Source: Antrodiella citrinella
Lineage: Eukaryota; Basidiomycota; Agaricomycetes; Polyporales; Steccherinaceae
Direction: 5' to 3'
DNA: 64,000 nucleotides
Assembly (NCBI GenBank): GCA_004802725.1
Contig: SGPM01000054.1
Location: forward strand, 43,501-107,500
Shown: one piece after another, positions 1 through 9,785 of the stretch
How positions within the stretch are numbered: the stretch's first letter is position 1
Layout: each line of letters opens with the position of its first letter
Notes under the pieces: model-generated
Seen by the model: only the letters and a program-made list of their open reading frames with translations
Database searches by the model: none
Told to the model about the DNA's origin: nothing
Translations under genes and position numbers: made by a program

Positions 1-225
1 CACAACGCTACGTTCACACTACCTGCCGCCCTGACCGTCAACCTAGCAGGTGACAGTCGCACTTGTCTTTGAGATGCCATAAAACAGCTGAAGAGAAGCA
101 ACTCATTGATTTCGTATGCAAATGGCTGTAGTTCGTGAAGAAGGGAATTCATGACTAGGATTCGTCGTTTCGACAAGTGAATATAATGTTGAGCCGTACG
201 AGGGCTATGTGGTCCGAGTCGCCTC

Positions 226-1330
226 TCACTGTTCCCTCCACTCTGCACCTCTCGATACCCTCTCCCGTGACTCGACCCATAATTCCAATACGCGAATGAG
301 AGGACGGATAAATTGTCTCTTGATATTTTCGAGCTCCTCCATTTCTTTACGCCCTACGTCAACCTCGAGAGTCGACTTGCAATACATCTGGTACTGTTCG
401 AAAACCGCGTGCGAGTCTAATAGGCGAAGAATCTCCAGGATGATCAAGGCAGCTTTCTTGAAAAGCGCCAGCATACCTCGACGTGAGGCTTCGGTTTCCG
501 AGATTGCGTATTGATCCCGAATCATGTTCTTCAGTACATGCAACCTCTTCAGGTGGACAAGAACTGTCATCCAGGTCGCCATGTCTTCTTCTCCTGGGAG
601 TTCCAGTGCGCCAGCTAAGAACTTCGTAGCATCGTCCACGAGTCCGACGTCATCCGATGCATCAGACAGATGTTCACGGATGACCACCGACACCCAAATC
701 AGTAGTTTCTGAGAAGTGGTGTCTGTAACGTCATCGATGTCGGGAAACTTGTTATCCGCCAATGTGTTCCATAACGACGAGGTCAAGTGTACGGCTTCTA
801 AGATGATCGGTATCATCCCCTCTGATTCCATATCGGAGAGGTTGTCAATGTCACGATCCGGATTTAGCAGAGGCAGCATCGGGAAGAACTTCCAAATAAG
901 TGCCTTGTAATCGAGAAGGAACTCGGCGATGTATGTTTCTTCAACCAGCCACGTAGGAGTGAAGTATGTATGCTTCACCTGGCATGCAGATTGATCTGGT
1001 TTGCCAAAATCAGCTTGGCGCGCGGCGGTGGAAGCCTCAGGGTTCTGAGAAGCATGAACGGCGGAAGCTATGTGTTCAGAATCATGAATAGCTGCCGCCG
1101 CCATCTTTTGGGCCAGCAGGTCAGGGGATACACCGCGCACGAATGTTCCCAGTCTGATCACGACTTCGCTGGAACGGGGACGATCTTTCGAGTACTGCGC
1201 CCAGCAAGCCTCCTGCAAAAACTATACCCCGTCGGACATGAGGGAGGGTCTTGGAGGCCTCGAACCTCTGACGTATCGATGCGCGGCCATGAGGTCTTTT
1301 TCAAGCTCGGGAAATGGAACTGCTCCGGAA
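226..1330 (-). pseudogene. Tail of a tyrosine-kinase-like protein kinase, broken by a stop
   Basis: Reading down from about 1330 the frame gives EVYSGAVPFPEL, then a stop, then FLQEACWAQYSKDRPRSSEV. This is the end of a protein kinase catalytic domain: the E-(I/V)-Y-x-G-x-x-P-(F/Y) stretch of subdomain X and the C-W-x(5-7)-R-P signature of subdomain XI. The stop is a TAG at 1224-1222, where this kinase family often has Trp (TGG), so one G-to-A change would explain it. After the kinase end, about 300 residues of mostly helical sequence follow to a stop near 226, with no domain I recognise. The N-lobe and the HGD/DFG motifs are absent upstream. A second copy of the last ~160 residues lies at 2755-3270. 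I infer a dead fragment. An intron spanning the TAG is possible but I see no good donor and acceptor pair. Confidence 0.6.
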
Positions 1331-1575
1331 TAAACTTCGAAACAATCGTATCTTCCTCGCCGGCTCAGTCCCTTTGCACAAGAACGATGCCGATGCCGTG
1401 GTTCAACTTGACCGTGCAGCAGGACGTTGCCGACTCGGACACTGGTCGCGAAGGACGCGAAGGGGAGGGTACAAGGTGTAATGGACGGTATGCGTCGGTG
1501 TCGTGTGTGTCGTGTGTGCGGAGATGAAATGGTAGATTATAGATTAGATTTTGGAATGTGTGTGTAGATAGCGTA

Positions 1576-1669
1576 AGGTAGGCGCAGGTCAGATCCAACC
1601 ACTATGTGATGTTACGCTGATCGGATCAGAAAACGCACGTGATGCAGAATATACAGCGTTTGGCAGGAC
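1576..1669 (+). repeat. Left terminal inverted repeat
   Basis: Begins AGGTAGGCGCAGG and ends TTTGGCAGGA. It is inverted relative to 2254-2346 and keeps the CpG sites that the right arm has lost. Confidence 0.65.
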
Positions 1670-2253
1670 ATTACGAATGTGAGAGGAGCAGTGACATTTG
1701 CGATAAGTGTGATTCCTGTGTGAAGGATAATGAATGAAAAAACGTAGAAACAAATAAAGGGAGTTCAGCAGCCTCAGTAACAGCTCCATGGCCCAATAAG
1801 TTCACACTCAAGTCTGCAGGTCTAGCACTGGAAGTGGGTAGACTGGGTAACAGTTGAACCAAGTTGCTCGATCTGGACATGGTGGTTACATCTCGTTTGT
1901 GCTTTCCTAGCTGACTCAGACCGTCGCGCTCCATGGCACAAGACACTGACATTCATCGTTGGTGGTCAAGTTGGTAGTTGTTTAATGTTCAATATTGAAT
2001 ACTCAGCCTGTCGTGACTCATACTGAACGTGCCAGCTACAACTTGAATGCAAATTGTGTTTTACTGTTTACGTTGCTGGGAGTGTATGCCTTGCCAGTGC
2101 GTCCTCTTACATAGAGTCGCTGCCCATTGTATTGTGATTCAGATCATGCATTAATATTGCAAGTCAACTCACCTATAATGAAGATGCTACAGTATGTTAA
2201 CATTTTCACATATTACGCACACGTCGTTAGCCTTCTTGTGTCGCCGGTTTCCT

Positions 2254-2346
2254 TCCTGCCAAACGCAGTATATTCTGCATCACGTGCATTTTCTGATCCA
2301 ATCAGTGTAACATCACATAGTGGTTGGATCTGACCTGTGCCTACCT
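2254..2346 (-). repeat. Right terminal inverted repeat
   Basis: Reverse complement of the left arm. Differences at GGCACAGG, TTACACTGATTGG and AAATGCACG all correspond to CpG sites in the left arm. Confidence 0.65.
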
Positions 2347-2754
2347 TACACTGTGACCAAGTTATAATAGTCTGAGTAGTCGACATCCTACCTTACAATC
2401 AATTTCTCAGTGTCTGACAACCGTCATTCATCTTGGGTGAGTAGTCCAGCAGGTCTGTTAGGCTTTCTGAGGACAGTAGGAATAGAATAAATGTATTGTG
2501 TTTGGCTGAGCTCTTGCAAACACATGAGAGAGGGGGAAATACACGAAAAGAAGGCTTTATCTACGAAAATGGGATCAATGATAAATTCATTGTTGATCTA
2601 CAAGAACTGCCTCATCATAGATTTCAACAGGGTCGGAGATCATGCTATACACGAACAGGAAAAGCGATCGGCAGACGTCATCACATAAAGTGCTACATTG
2701 ACAATGGACCATCAACTACTAAGTGTTTGAATTCAACATCCCACGCAGATAATG

Positions 2755-3270
2755 TTAGTCGATTGATATCCTGACTCTGCTCCTCTCATTTTCCAACTTA
2801 TTCTCCGACGACTTCATCCACAACTCCAACACACAGATGAAGTAATACAAAAATGATGTCTTGAACTCTTTGAACACCTTCGTGCATCCAAAATCCTCTT
2901 CCTCGGTGTCGAGAAACTCTATCGTCAGATCTTGGCTCATGTCTGGTAGGCCAAGGATGTCCAGGGTGATAATCACGGCTCTCCTGAACAAGCTCAACAT
3001 TGTTTGATGTGCGGAGTCGGAGTCGGGTTTCAAAACCACGGCGTACTGATCCTGAATCATGTTCTTCAAGATATGCATCTTCTTCAGGTGGACAAGCAGT
3101 GTCACACCGAGTTTGCACATATCCAGAAATATGGCCCTATCGCGTCGCATGCCCGTAAGATCATCCACACTCTCTCGTACTGCCTTCCGAGAGATATAGT
3201 GGCCCTTGCCGCAGGCGCAGTGATACCCGTTGCGCACTGGCACCCAGTTCGTCGTGCGACCATCGCACTG
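2755..3270 (-). pseudogene. Second, truncated copy of the kinase-linked C-terminal region
   Basis: The frame contains LLVHLKKMHILKNMIQDQYA, which aligns with VLVHLKRLHVLKNMIRDQYA in the fragment at 226-1218. The following LSLFRRAVIITLDILGLPD aligns with LALFKKAALIILEILRLLD. Only the last ~130 residues are shared. Upstream the frame runs into unrelated sequence and stops being plausible where 18S rDNA begins (about 3269), so the copy is cut off at its 5' side. No kinase motifs are present. It is a partial segmental duplicate of the first fragment, and the two flank the TIR element. Confidence 0.55.
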
Positions 3271-3627
3271 GCTCATTAAATCAGTTATAGTTTATTTGAT
3301 GGTGCTTTGCTACATGGATAACTGTGGTAATTCTAGAGCTAATACATGCAATCAAGCCCTGACTTCTGGAAGGGGTGTATTTATTAGATGAAAAACTAAC
3401 GCGGTTCGCCACTCTATTGGTGATTCATAATAACTTCTCGAATCGCATGGCCTTGTGCCGGCGATGCTTCATTCAAATATTTGCCCTATCAACTTTTGAT
3501 GGTAGGATAGAGGCCTACCATGGTTTCAACAGGTAACAGGGAATAAGGGTTCAATTCCAGAGAGGGAGCCTGAGAAACAGGTACCACATCCAAGGAAGGC
3601 AGCAGGCGCGCAAATTACCCAATCCCA
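3269..3627 (+). rRNA. Internal fragment of 18S rRNA, decayed
   Basis: The stretch from GGCTCATTAAATCAG through ATTCTAGAGCTAATACATGC and GGCCTACCATGGTTTCAAC to GGCGCGCAAATTACCCAATC matches the conserved 5' domain of eukaryotic small-subunit rRNA, roughly rRNA positions 85-450. It starts and ends abruptly in non-rDNA and is not followed by the rest of 18S, ITS or 28S. At several places where the conserved gene has CG the fragment has CA or TG, for example AACAGGTAACAGGG for AACGGGTAACGGGG. It is therefore a dispersed rDNA fragment, not a working gene. Confidence 0.9.
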
Positions 3628-3905
3628 ATAGAACTAACAACACAAACTATGACATGATACCAGATCAGCTTTCCTTTTTTCGCACACGCCTCAGGCTACA
3701 ATTATGTGAACGGCTGTAATTTTGGAATCGTCCGCGGCATGGCAATACAATACAAAAGAATAAGGGCGTCGTGCGACGTGCACAATCGTGCCGGTCTACC
3801 ATGGTAGTCCGCTACGATAGGATAGGAAGTGGTATCACGATCAATATCGTCTGCCGGAGACTAAGAAGCGATGACATTCCTCGTGAGTGGAATCGATAAA
3901 TGAGT

Positions 3906-4781
3906 TCAGCCGTACCAGAGCCGATTGAAGATCTCACTGATCTCATGGACAGCGTTTATCTCGGCCTGACGACGTTTCCCGACGAAGAGGATCTCCAAAA
4001 TACGATCCCATCCTGGAGACGACCAGTCCGGGTCGTGCATAACGCAGTAGTCCCAGTACTCTGGCCAAAATCCAGCCGTGACCCAATCAATGATGCCAGT
4101 GATGGTTGATCCGTTCACGATGATGTTTTGTGGCAGTAAGTCTCCATGAGCAAATCGAATGGGAGCGTTGCGAGGGAGTCGAGACAATAGGTTCTCCGTG
4201 TGCGTCTCTGAACAGCAAACCAGGAGGATTTCGCGCCATAAATTTATGAGGTCGGAATAAGTGGAGGGTCGGTATGGAAGAAGTTCGTCAGGGAAGAGAT
4301 TGTTGCGGAAGGGTCCTCCGGTGACGGAACCGAGCTTCTTCGAGCGAGGGCGCTGCATCTTGTCGAGGACTGTTCGTAGTTGCTCCGCGACGTGATTCAG
4401 TTCGTATGGTGTCATGTTATCGATGACCTTGTCCAACGAGACCCCGGGACATTTTTCCATGCAAATATACCAAACACCGGTAGGACGACCATCCCTCCGA
4501 GCATGGGCGACTCCTCGATGGAGTGGAGGATGATGAAGGATTTTGGGAACAAGAGATGGGATTAGACGCCCAGCGTAGCGCATCGCACGGACCTCCTCTG
4601 CGTACGATGGACCCTTGTACTTGAACAAGACCCCATCAGCCGACTGCACGACTGCTCTGAGATAGCCTTCGTAAATGGGGGATGTGCGCAGAAGCGCATC
4701 TAGTTCCTCGTACGTGCTTGGCAACCATATATCTGGAGGCTGCGATGCACCGGGAGAGTGTGACCTTGAGCGCGTATGCAT
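3906..4781 (-). CDS. APH-family (aminoglycoside phosphotransferase-like) kinase
   Basis: A single-exon protein of 291 residues. Around residues 210-240 it carries FAHGDLLPQNIIV, the Brenner motif of the APH/choline-kinase fold (catalytic Asp in HGD, Asn two to four residues on), followed by ITGIIDW with the metal-binding Asp. VWYICMEKCPGVSLDKVI near residues 100-120 is the hinge region of the same fold. The usual N-lobe Lys is likely the Lys of GVLFKYKG. Fungal members phosphorylate unknown small molecules and are expanded in mushrooms; resistance to antibiotics is not implied. The ATG at 4781 is the first in frame and gives a normal family length. No neighbour suggests a pathway. Confidence 0.85.
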   Translation of the reverse strand: MHTRSRSHSPGASQPPDIWLPSTYEELDALLRTSPIYEGYLRAVVQSADGVLFKYKGPSYAEEVRAMRYAGRLIPSLVPKILHHPPLHRGVAHARRDGRPTGVWYICMEKCPGVSLDKVIDNMTPYELNHVAEQLRTVLDKMQRPRSKKLGSVTGGPFRNNLFPDELLPYRPSTYSDLINLWREILLVCCSETHTENLLSRLPRNAPIRFAHGDLLPQNIIVNGSTITGIIDWVTAGFWPEYWDYCVMHDPDWSSPGWDRILEILFVGKRRQAEINAVHEISEIFNRLWYG

Positions 4782-5690
4782 CTTGACGCTGATGATTGTC
4801 AGTGACTTGGATAAGGAAACGGTGTCTAGTCTTGCTCACCGTTGGCGGGTTGACGAGCGGGATGAAGTTCGGAAGGAGGAGCAACAACAGACACGTTACT
4901 ACATCGCAACCACGTTTCACTCGGCCGTCGCCGAGATCTTAATCGACGCTCGACGCCACAACGTCACGGTGCGTGACCAAGCCTCCGGCTCAGGCTAGAG
5001 GTTGTAACACTAGTGTCTTCGTTTCTGTCCATTTCCATCATTCTCGTCGCGTCTTTACCTCTTGTGTGCGCTCGCTGGTATTACCTGGTGAACGCCCGCT
5101 TCGCCACGATGATCTGATGTCTTCCTCGCATCTCTCGTGTCCGAGTCATGTTTTGGGGTGGCCGGCCTCCTGTTCAGGCTGTTCTGAGATACATGAGATC
5201 TAGCTGACTCTGACTCTGACCTCCTGGTGGATAGGTCTCCGTACGATAGCGCAAGAATAGACAAGGACGATATGCCGATGTTGTTGGGTATGTCTCCTGT
5301 CTCTTCTCTCCAGATGCATGCTTACTGCTCGTCGGTTCTCGTCCGTAAGTTTGTTCCAGATACGACCAATCTGATATCGATGGTAAAATGTGAGCCGCCT
5401 TGCTTCTTCTGCCAATGATGACGGACGAAGATACAATACTGATGACCAGTTCCTTCCCTTTCTCTAGTACAGAGGCCTGCGACCGCTGATCATCGGAATG
5501 AAACAGTTAGAAAGGTCAGACTGGTCAGAGCTTGTTCTGATGGTGCGCCACCCAACTTGAGGTAGCTGCTGGTCTCTTGTGGCAGCATCAGGTTAGTCTC
5601 CGTGACAGATCTCACATGCCGAAAGACAATTGTTCGGTGTGTGAGCACCGGCCCATGTGTAAGATTGGAATCAATTCTGTTGTTCTCTGT
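4782..5690. other. Intergenic region, no secure gene
   Basis: Upstream of the divergently placed APH-like gene and of the small ORF at 5936. Frames here are short and overlapping and I see no family motif. Confidence 0.5.
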
Positions 5691-5692
5691 AG

Positions 5693-5702
5693 TATATATA
5701 AA
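5693..5702 (+). promoter_or_regulatory. TATA box
   Basis: TATATATAAA, preceded and followed by mixed sequence, about 235 bp before the ATG at 5936. The intervening leader holds one clear intron (5879-5931) and perhaps another (5754-5819). Confidence 0.4.
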
Positions 5703-5935
5703 TGCTGCCTTCCGATGGAATTCACCTCACCAACGCATCTTACCCCTCAACAGGTATGTGGCCATAATTCGCCACATCACGCATTATGCCAGTGTACTGA
5801 CGATGCCTTGCTATACCAGTCGTTTCAATCAACGCGTATTACCTCCCCGCAAATTTGACCCCCTTCAGCTTATAGGTGGTGAGTGTGTATCTTCCTATTA
5901 CTTTCGATGATCGTCCTAATGCTATACTCAGAACC

Positions 5936-6082
5936 ATGGCACACAAACCACCAACCCGTTTTATGAACGACGTCTACGACAGTTTCCCGGACGATGACAC
6001 GGTGAAGAAAGTCCAGCTTCAAGCAGCGGGCTTATCATACTTGGGTGTCGGTGACCGACACGTTGTCGTACAGGAGACGTGA
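5936..6082 (+). CDS. Small ORF, 48 residues, unknown function
   Basis: The ATG sits in a strong context (AACCATGG) five bases after a well-formed 3' splice site. The 53-bp intron 5879-5931 has a GTGAGT donor, a CCTAAT branch-like element and TACTCAG. The frame encodes a 48-residue polar protein starting MAHKPPTRFMNDVYDSFPDD, with an acidic DDDTVKK patch, and ends VVVQET. It has no signal peptide, no CaaX box (so not a mushroom pheromone precursor) and no domain I recognise. The TATA box and leader intron argue for a transcript; coding potential is uncertain at this length. Confidence 0.35.
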   Translation: MAHKPPTRFMNDVYDSFPDDDTVKKVQLQAAGLSYLGVGDRHVVVQET

Positions 6083-6185
6083 AGCGCGAGGTGGCCACTG
6101 GCCTCACGTGCTCTTCCCAACGTCTACCTAGATAGACACGGCGATATGTTCGCCGTGAGAAGAGACTTGAGGGGCTCAGTGAGAA

Positions 6186-6520
6186 GCGCGAGGAGGAAAA
6201 GGATGGACTTACGTCAATGAGTGATGACGGAGAGACCTAGATATGAAAGACTCTACGATTTTAGTACGAAAGAAAGGGCAGATGGAGGAACGGGCGTACA
6301 TTTTTCTGTGTGTGGTGACGAGCGATCTGTTTACGAGAGACTCGATGGTTTCAGCATGGAAGCGATGACGACGACAAAGAAGAACGTACCTTTCTGCATG
6401 AGTGTTGGTAGACTGTTGTCAGTGCGACCTAAGACAGAGGGACTCGAGGGTTTCAGCATGGAGAACAAAGTGAAGAGCGAAAAGATGGACTTACATTTTT
6501 TGAGTGAGTGATGACAGACT
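6186..6520. repeat. Diverged tandem repeat, about 95-145 bp period
   Basis: Phrases recur along this stretch: AAAGATGGACTTAC at 6481 against AAGGATGGACTTAC at 6199, GAGTGATGAC shortly after each, and GAYGGTTTCAGCATGGA or a close variant near 6343 and 6450. A frame is open through it but its content follows the repeat, so I do not call a gene. Confidence 0.5.
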
Positions 6521-6637
6521 GCTAGCGAGGAGAGAGAAGTCAGCGCGAGAGAGAAGGAAGAGGAAGAGAGGCAACTTATCTGTGAGTGTGAGAGGGTACG
6601 CAAATATCCGACGCAAGATGGCTAGAGGGAGAGATTT

Positions 6638-6651
6638 GGGGGGGGGGGGGG
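6638..6651 (+). repeat. G homopolymer, about 14 bases
   Basis: Uninterrupted run of G between GAGATTT and TACATGC. Confidence 0.9.
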
Positions 6652-6723
6652 TACATGCTAAACTAATGTCCAGTCCTGAATCCGATCCCGAACGCGACCG
6701 ACCAGCGGCCATGAAACGAAGCA

Positions 6724-6812
6724 CGAGTCCGTAACCAAGCAGTCCAAGTCCGTAACCCAGTCCGAATCCGTAACCAATAGTCCAAGTCCGTAGCCACAAG
6801 TCCAAGTCCGAA
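6724..6812. repeat. Minisatellite, about 20-bp unit, 4-5 copies
   Basis: Unit close to AGTCCAAGTCCGTAACC repeated with small changes (AGTCCGTAACC, AGTCCAAGTCCGTAACC, AGTCCGAATCCGTAACC, AGTCCAAGTCCGTAGCC, AGTCCAAGTCCGAAAC). Confidence 0.8.
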
Positions 6813-6918
6813 ACACAGAAACAAAACCAAGAACTGAAACTAGAAACAAAAAACAAAACCCTAAACCCACCCGTTCCACCGACGCGCGATATCGTGCTTG
6901 AGGGCATGCATGCAGTCG

Positions 6919-7820
6919 AGCTAGCTATAATAATGAGGAGAGAACACAGACATATCAGTGCAGGAGACCCGGACCAGAAGGCGTACCGAGAATATCTATT
7001 ATTCCAGCAGTGGGAATGTTGATCCTGTCGAGGTAGTCGGTGCGGTGCGTGTGTGCGGTGCGTGTGTGCGGTGCGTGCGTGCGTGCGTGTGTGCGTGCGG
7101 GGTCGGGCTAGCTATAATAACGGAGACAGAACACAGACCTATCAGCGCAGAGACGCGAACCAACAGGCGTACCAAGACGGAATAGAGAGCGTTGATCCTG
7201 TTGAGGTGTGCTGTGCGTCTGCGGGGTCGAGCTAGCTATAATAACGGGGAGAGAACACATATCCGTCAGCACAGAGACCCGAACCAGCAGGCGTACCGAA
7301 GATTTTTGTATCTGTCCGAGTCCAGCAGCGAGAGCGTTGATACTGTTGAGGTAGCGATCGTCGATATTCGGTGTGTGCGTGTGTGTGTGTGTGCGTGTGT
7401 GTGTGTGTGTGCGTGCGGAGCGGGGTCGAGCTAGCTACAATAACGGGGAGAGAACACATATCCGTCAGCACAGAGACCCGAACCAACAGGCGTACCATGA
7501 CCGAGTCTATCTGTCCAGCAGTGAGAGCTGTTGATCTTGTTATCTTGTTGAGTTAGCGATCGTCGATGTTCGGTGTGTGTGTGTGCGTGCGGGGTCGGAC
7601 TAGCTATAATAAACGGGGAGAGAACACATACCCGTCAACGCAGAGACCCGAACCAGCAGGCGTACCGTCACTGAATCTAACTGTCTAGCAGTAATGGCGT
7701 TGATGCTATTGATGTCGAGAATACGGTTCGGTGTGTGTGTGCGTGCGTGCGTGCGGTGTGTGTGTGCGTGCGTGTGCGGCGTGTGCGGTCGGNCGGTCGG
7801 TCGGAGCTAGCTAGAAACAG
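6919..7820. repeat. Higher-order tandem array with internal GT microsatellites
   Basis: Six starts of a common unit at about 6919, 7106, 7230, 7429, 7599 and 7805, so spacings of 187, 124, 199, 170 and 206 bp. Each unit opens AGCTAGCTATAATAACGG, continues GAGAGAACACA and ACCCGAACCAGCAGGCGTACC, has a variable middle with GTTGATSYTGTTGAGGTAG, and closes with a (GT)n or (GTGC)n tract of 10-60 bp and GGGGTCG. Length differences come mainly from the GT tract. Two ambiguous bases (7793, 7920) fall in or beside the array. Confidence 0.9.
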
Positions 7821-8185
7821 ACACGAAAAGAGAACACAGACGCGAATATCAAAGCACACAAACGGGTAGGGGGAGGGGGTAGAAAGATGAAGGAAAGGAG
7901 GGTACTGGAGCCGACCAGCNGCGTACCTTTTGGTCTAGATCGAAATTATAATGTCTTGATACTTTTGAAGATATGTATGGGATTTTCTGGTTTTCTGCGA
8001 GAGCGAGACTTGGAGCGAACGAGACTTGATGACGATGCGAACGAAGTTGAAAGAGCGACGAGAATCGAGATGGAAGGGGAATAAAGCAAGTGGGTGGGGA
8101 ATGATGATGATGGGACGGGCAGCCTGCAGTTGAGATTCAAAGATGAGCGATGACGAAGGCAGCCGAACAAAAGAATAGACGCACC

Positions 8186-8977
8186 TCACTGAGTGGGCTC
8201 CCAGTCCTGCTCCTCTTCGAGGCTGCCCAAGCGGATCCTCTCGTTGAGGATGGCGTCCTCGCGAGCGATGAGACCCACGAGACCCTTGTTCGCCAACGCC
8301 TCGTCGGTGTAGATGTCTTCGTCGTCGCGCAAGATGATGCAGTGAGATACGCTGCGCCGCGGGGGACGGATGCCGAGGACTTTGCAGACGCGATTGCGGA
8401 GGCGCATGAGGTTGAATTTTTGGATGTAGAAGATGCGCTGGAGATGCTGCGCTGGAGAGAATCTCGGAGGGAGGTCCGGGTACTCTTGATCGGAGAGCTC
8501 GCTGAGACTCTCGAGGTCGACGGCATTGAGAAGATCGAAGAAGGGCGCGTCTGGGTGGTCCGGGGGCAGGAAGGACTCGGACGAACTGAACTCGGACTGA
8601 GCGATGATGGGAGTGTGAAGGACGGAGTAGGTGTCCTCGATCTCGTAGAAGGGGGAGGCGCCGCTCGCCGCTCCTGGGTCACGTCCGCGGGTGAGGCGGG
8701 TGAGAGGGGACTCCGAGAAGTCGGTGGGGAGAGAGTACGCGACGACGGGAGGAGGAGGCAAGGGGTTGCGGGTGGGAAGGACAGGATCTGAGCGGTGGCG
8801 AGTGGCGTTGGGAGGGACGCGACTCGCTCTGGAGTTGAAGGGTTGGAAGTTGGCAAAGGGATTGAGAGGAGGGAAGCGCTGTCGAGGCGGGATGATCTCG
8901 ACATGGCTGTCGTCCTCCTCCGTGGCGACGTAGTGGATGATAATGGTCGGGACAGCGGTCATTGAGAAAGTGATCAT
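8186..8977 (-). CDS. Unrecognised protein, Pro/Ser-rich N-terminus
   Basis: One open frame of 263 residues from the ATG at 8977 (an earlier in-frame ATG at 9046 would add 23 residues; the later one has the better context for a short leader). The N-terminal half is rich in Pro, Ser and Arg and looks disordered. The last ~80 residues are ordered and charged, with FYIQKFNLMRLRNRV, a stretch RPPRRSVSHCIILRDDEDIY, and an acidic end LGSLEEEQDWEPTQ. No domain is recognised. A GTGAG overlapping the stop could be a donor, so the C-terminus may extend. Its 3' side abuts the 6.9-7.8 kb satellite array. Confidence 0.55.
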   Translation of the reverse strand: MITFSMTAVPTIIIHYVATEEDDSHVEIIPPRQRFPPLNPFANFQPFNSRASRVPPNATRHRSDPVLPTRNPLPPPPVVAYSLPTDFSESPLTRLTRGRDPGAASGASPFYEIEDTYSVLHTPIIAQSEFSSSESFLPPDHPDAPFFDLLNAVDLESLSELSDQEYPDLPPRFSPAQHLQRIFYIQKFNLMRLRNRVCKVLGIRPPRRSVSHCIILRDDEDIYTDEALANKGLVGLIAREDAILNERIRLGSLEEEQDWEPTQ

Positions 8978-9785
8978 AGTGGGATGTAGGATGTGAGGGA
9001 GGTTTATGGGATAAAAGTGCAAGATGTTAGGTGGGGGGGTCAGCAACGAGAAGCACGGTTTTTATGGACTCTGCGGAACGAGAGGTTGACATCCGCACTC
9101 GGGGCTGACGATGTCGAGGTCAACCTAGTCGGTGTCCCATATTGGGCAGTGGCCATCACGATGATTGACTGCTCGTCGTCGCCGACGATGGCGAGAATCG
9201 ATCCTCAGTTTGCGAACTTTGAGTTGATCATGGTCGGTTCGACAGACTCCGGGATCCCGGCGTTGCGAATGACCCTATTGCCCATTTCGGCGATCCGCTA
9301 CCTCTTGGGGCAATATCTGTTGAGGTCATATTCTTCATGTTATATGTTGCAAGTTGAATTCTTTGAATTAACACTCGTTACGTCATCGTAGATGAAACAG
9401 GACGCGTCTGAGGTTTACTCACGCTGGATCAGCCACGAATTCGTGTTTGAATATCAGCTACGCCACACCCATTAGCTTCGTATGCAAGAAAACGAATTTC
9501 GTGAGCCTAACATCAGCCCGGAAGTCAGTGCTGCTGTGAACGGATCAGCAAGGACACCAGTATAGTGATAGTGTTGTAGCAGTCTGCAGAAGCGATGCGA
9601 ATGGCACGTCGAGTAGGATTTTCTCGCAAGTTTTCCATTCTTTCGTCAACTTATACGCAACAAGTTGAACACTTTTACCTTCCATATGTGGGCACGCACT
9701 CTGCGATTGAGTGGGCGCCTATTCACCGAGTCAGTATTCGTGTCTTCCTTCACGACAATTGAGATTTCCGACGACGATCTGTAAG

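Larger units (their letters stand above)
1574..2348. mobile_element. TIR element (MITE-like, about 770 bp)
   Basis: The left end (1576-1669) and the reverse complement of the right end (2254-2346) match over about 93 bases with only a few differences. Both termini start AGGTAGGC and both are flanked by TA, which fits a TA target duplication as in Tc1/mariner or related elements. The 580-bp interior has no open frame resembling a transposase, so it would be non-autonomous. Most differences between the two arms are CG in the left arm and TG or CA in the right arm. The family is not identified from sequence alone. Confidence 0.6.

Noticed and set aside
4636..4920. Signal-peptide-like frame antisense to the start of the APH-like gene
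   Set aside because: It overlaps the APH-like N-terminus and continues into unrelated sequence; no conserved domain.
5936..6082. Mating pheromone precursor
   Set aside because: Size fits, but the C-terminus is QET with no CaaX box for prenylation.
7232..7498. Open frames with Thr-His or Val-Cys repeats in the satellite array
   Set aside because: They are translations of GT tracts and change frame between units.
6186..7820. CRISPR-like array
   Set aside because: Unit lengths vary, there are no uniform spacers, and the genome is eukaryotic.
8137..8904. 255-codon Ser/Pro/Thr-rich frame on the minus strand
   Set aside because: It overlaps the gene at 8186-8977 in another frame. Its composition reflects codon bias of that gene.
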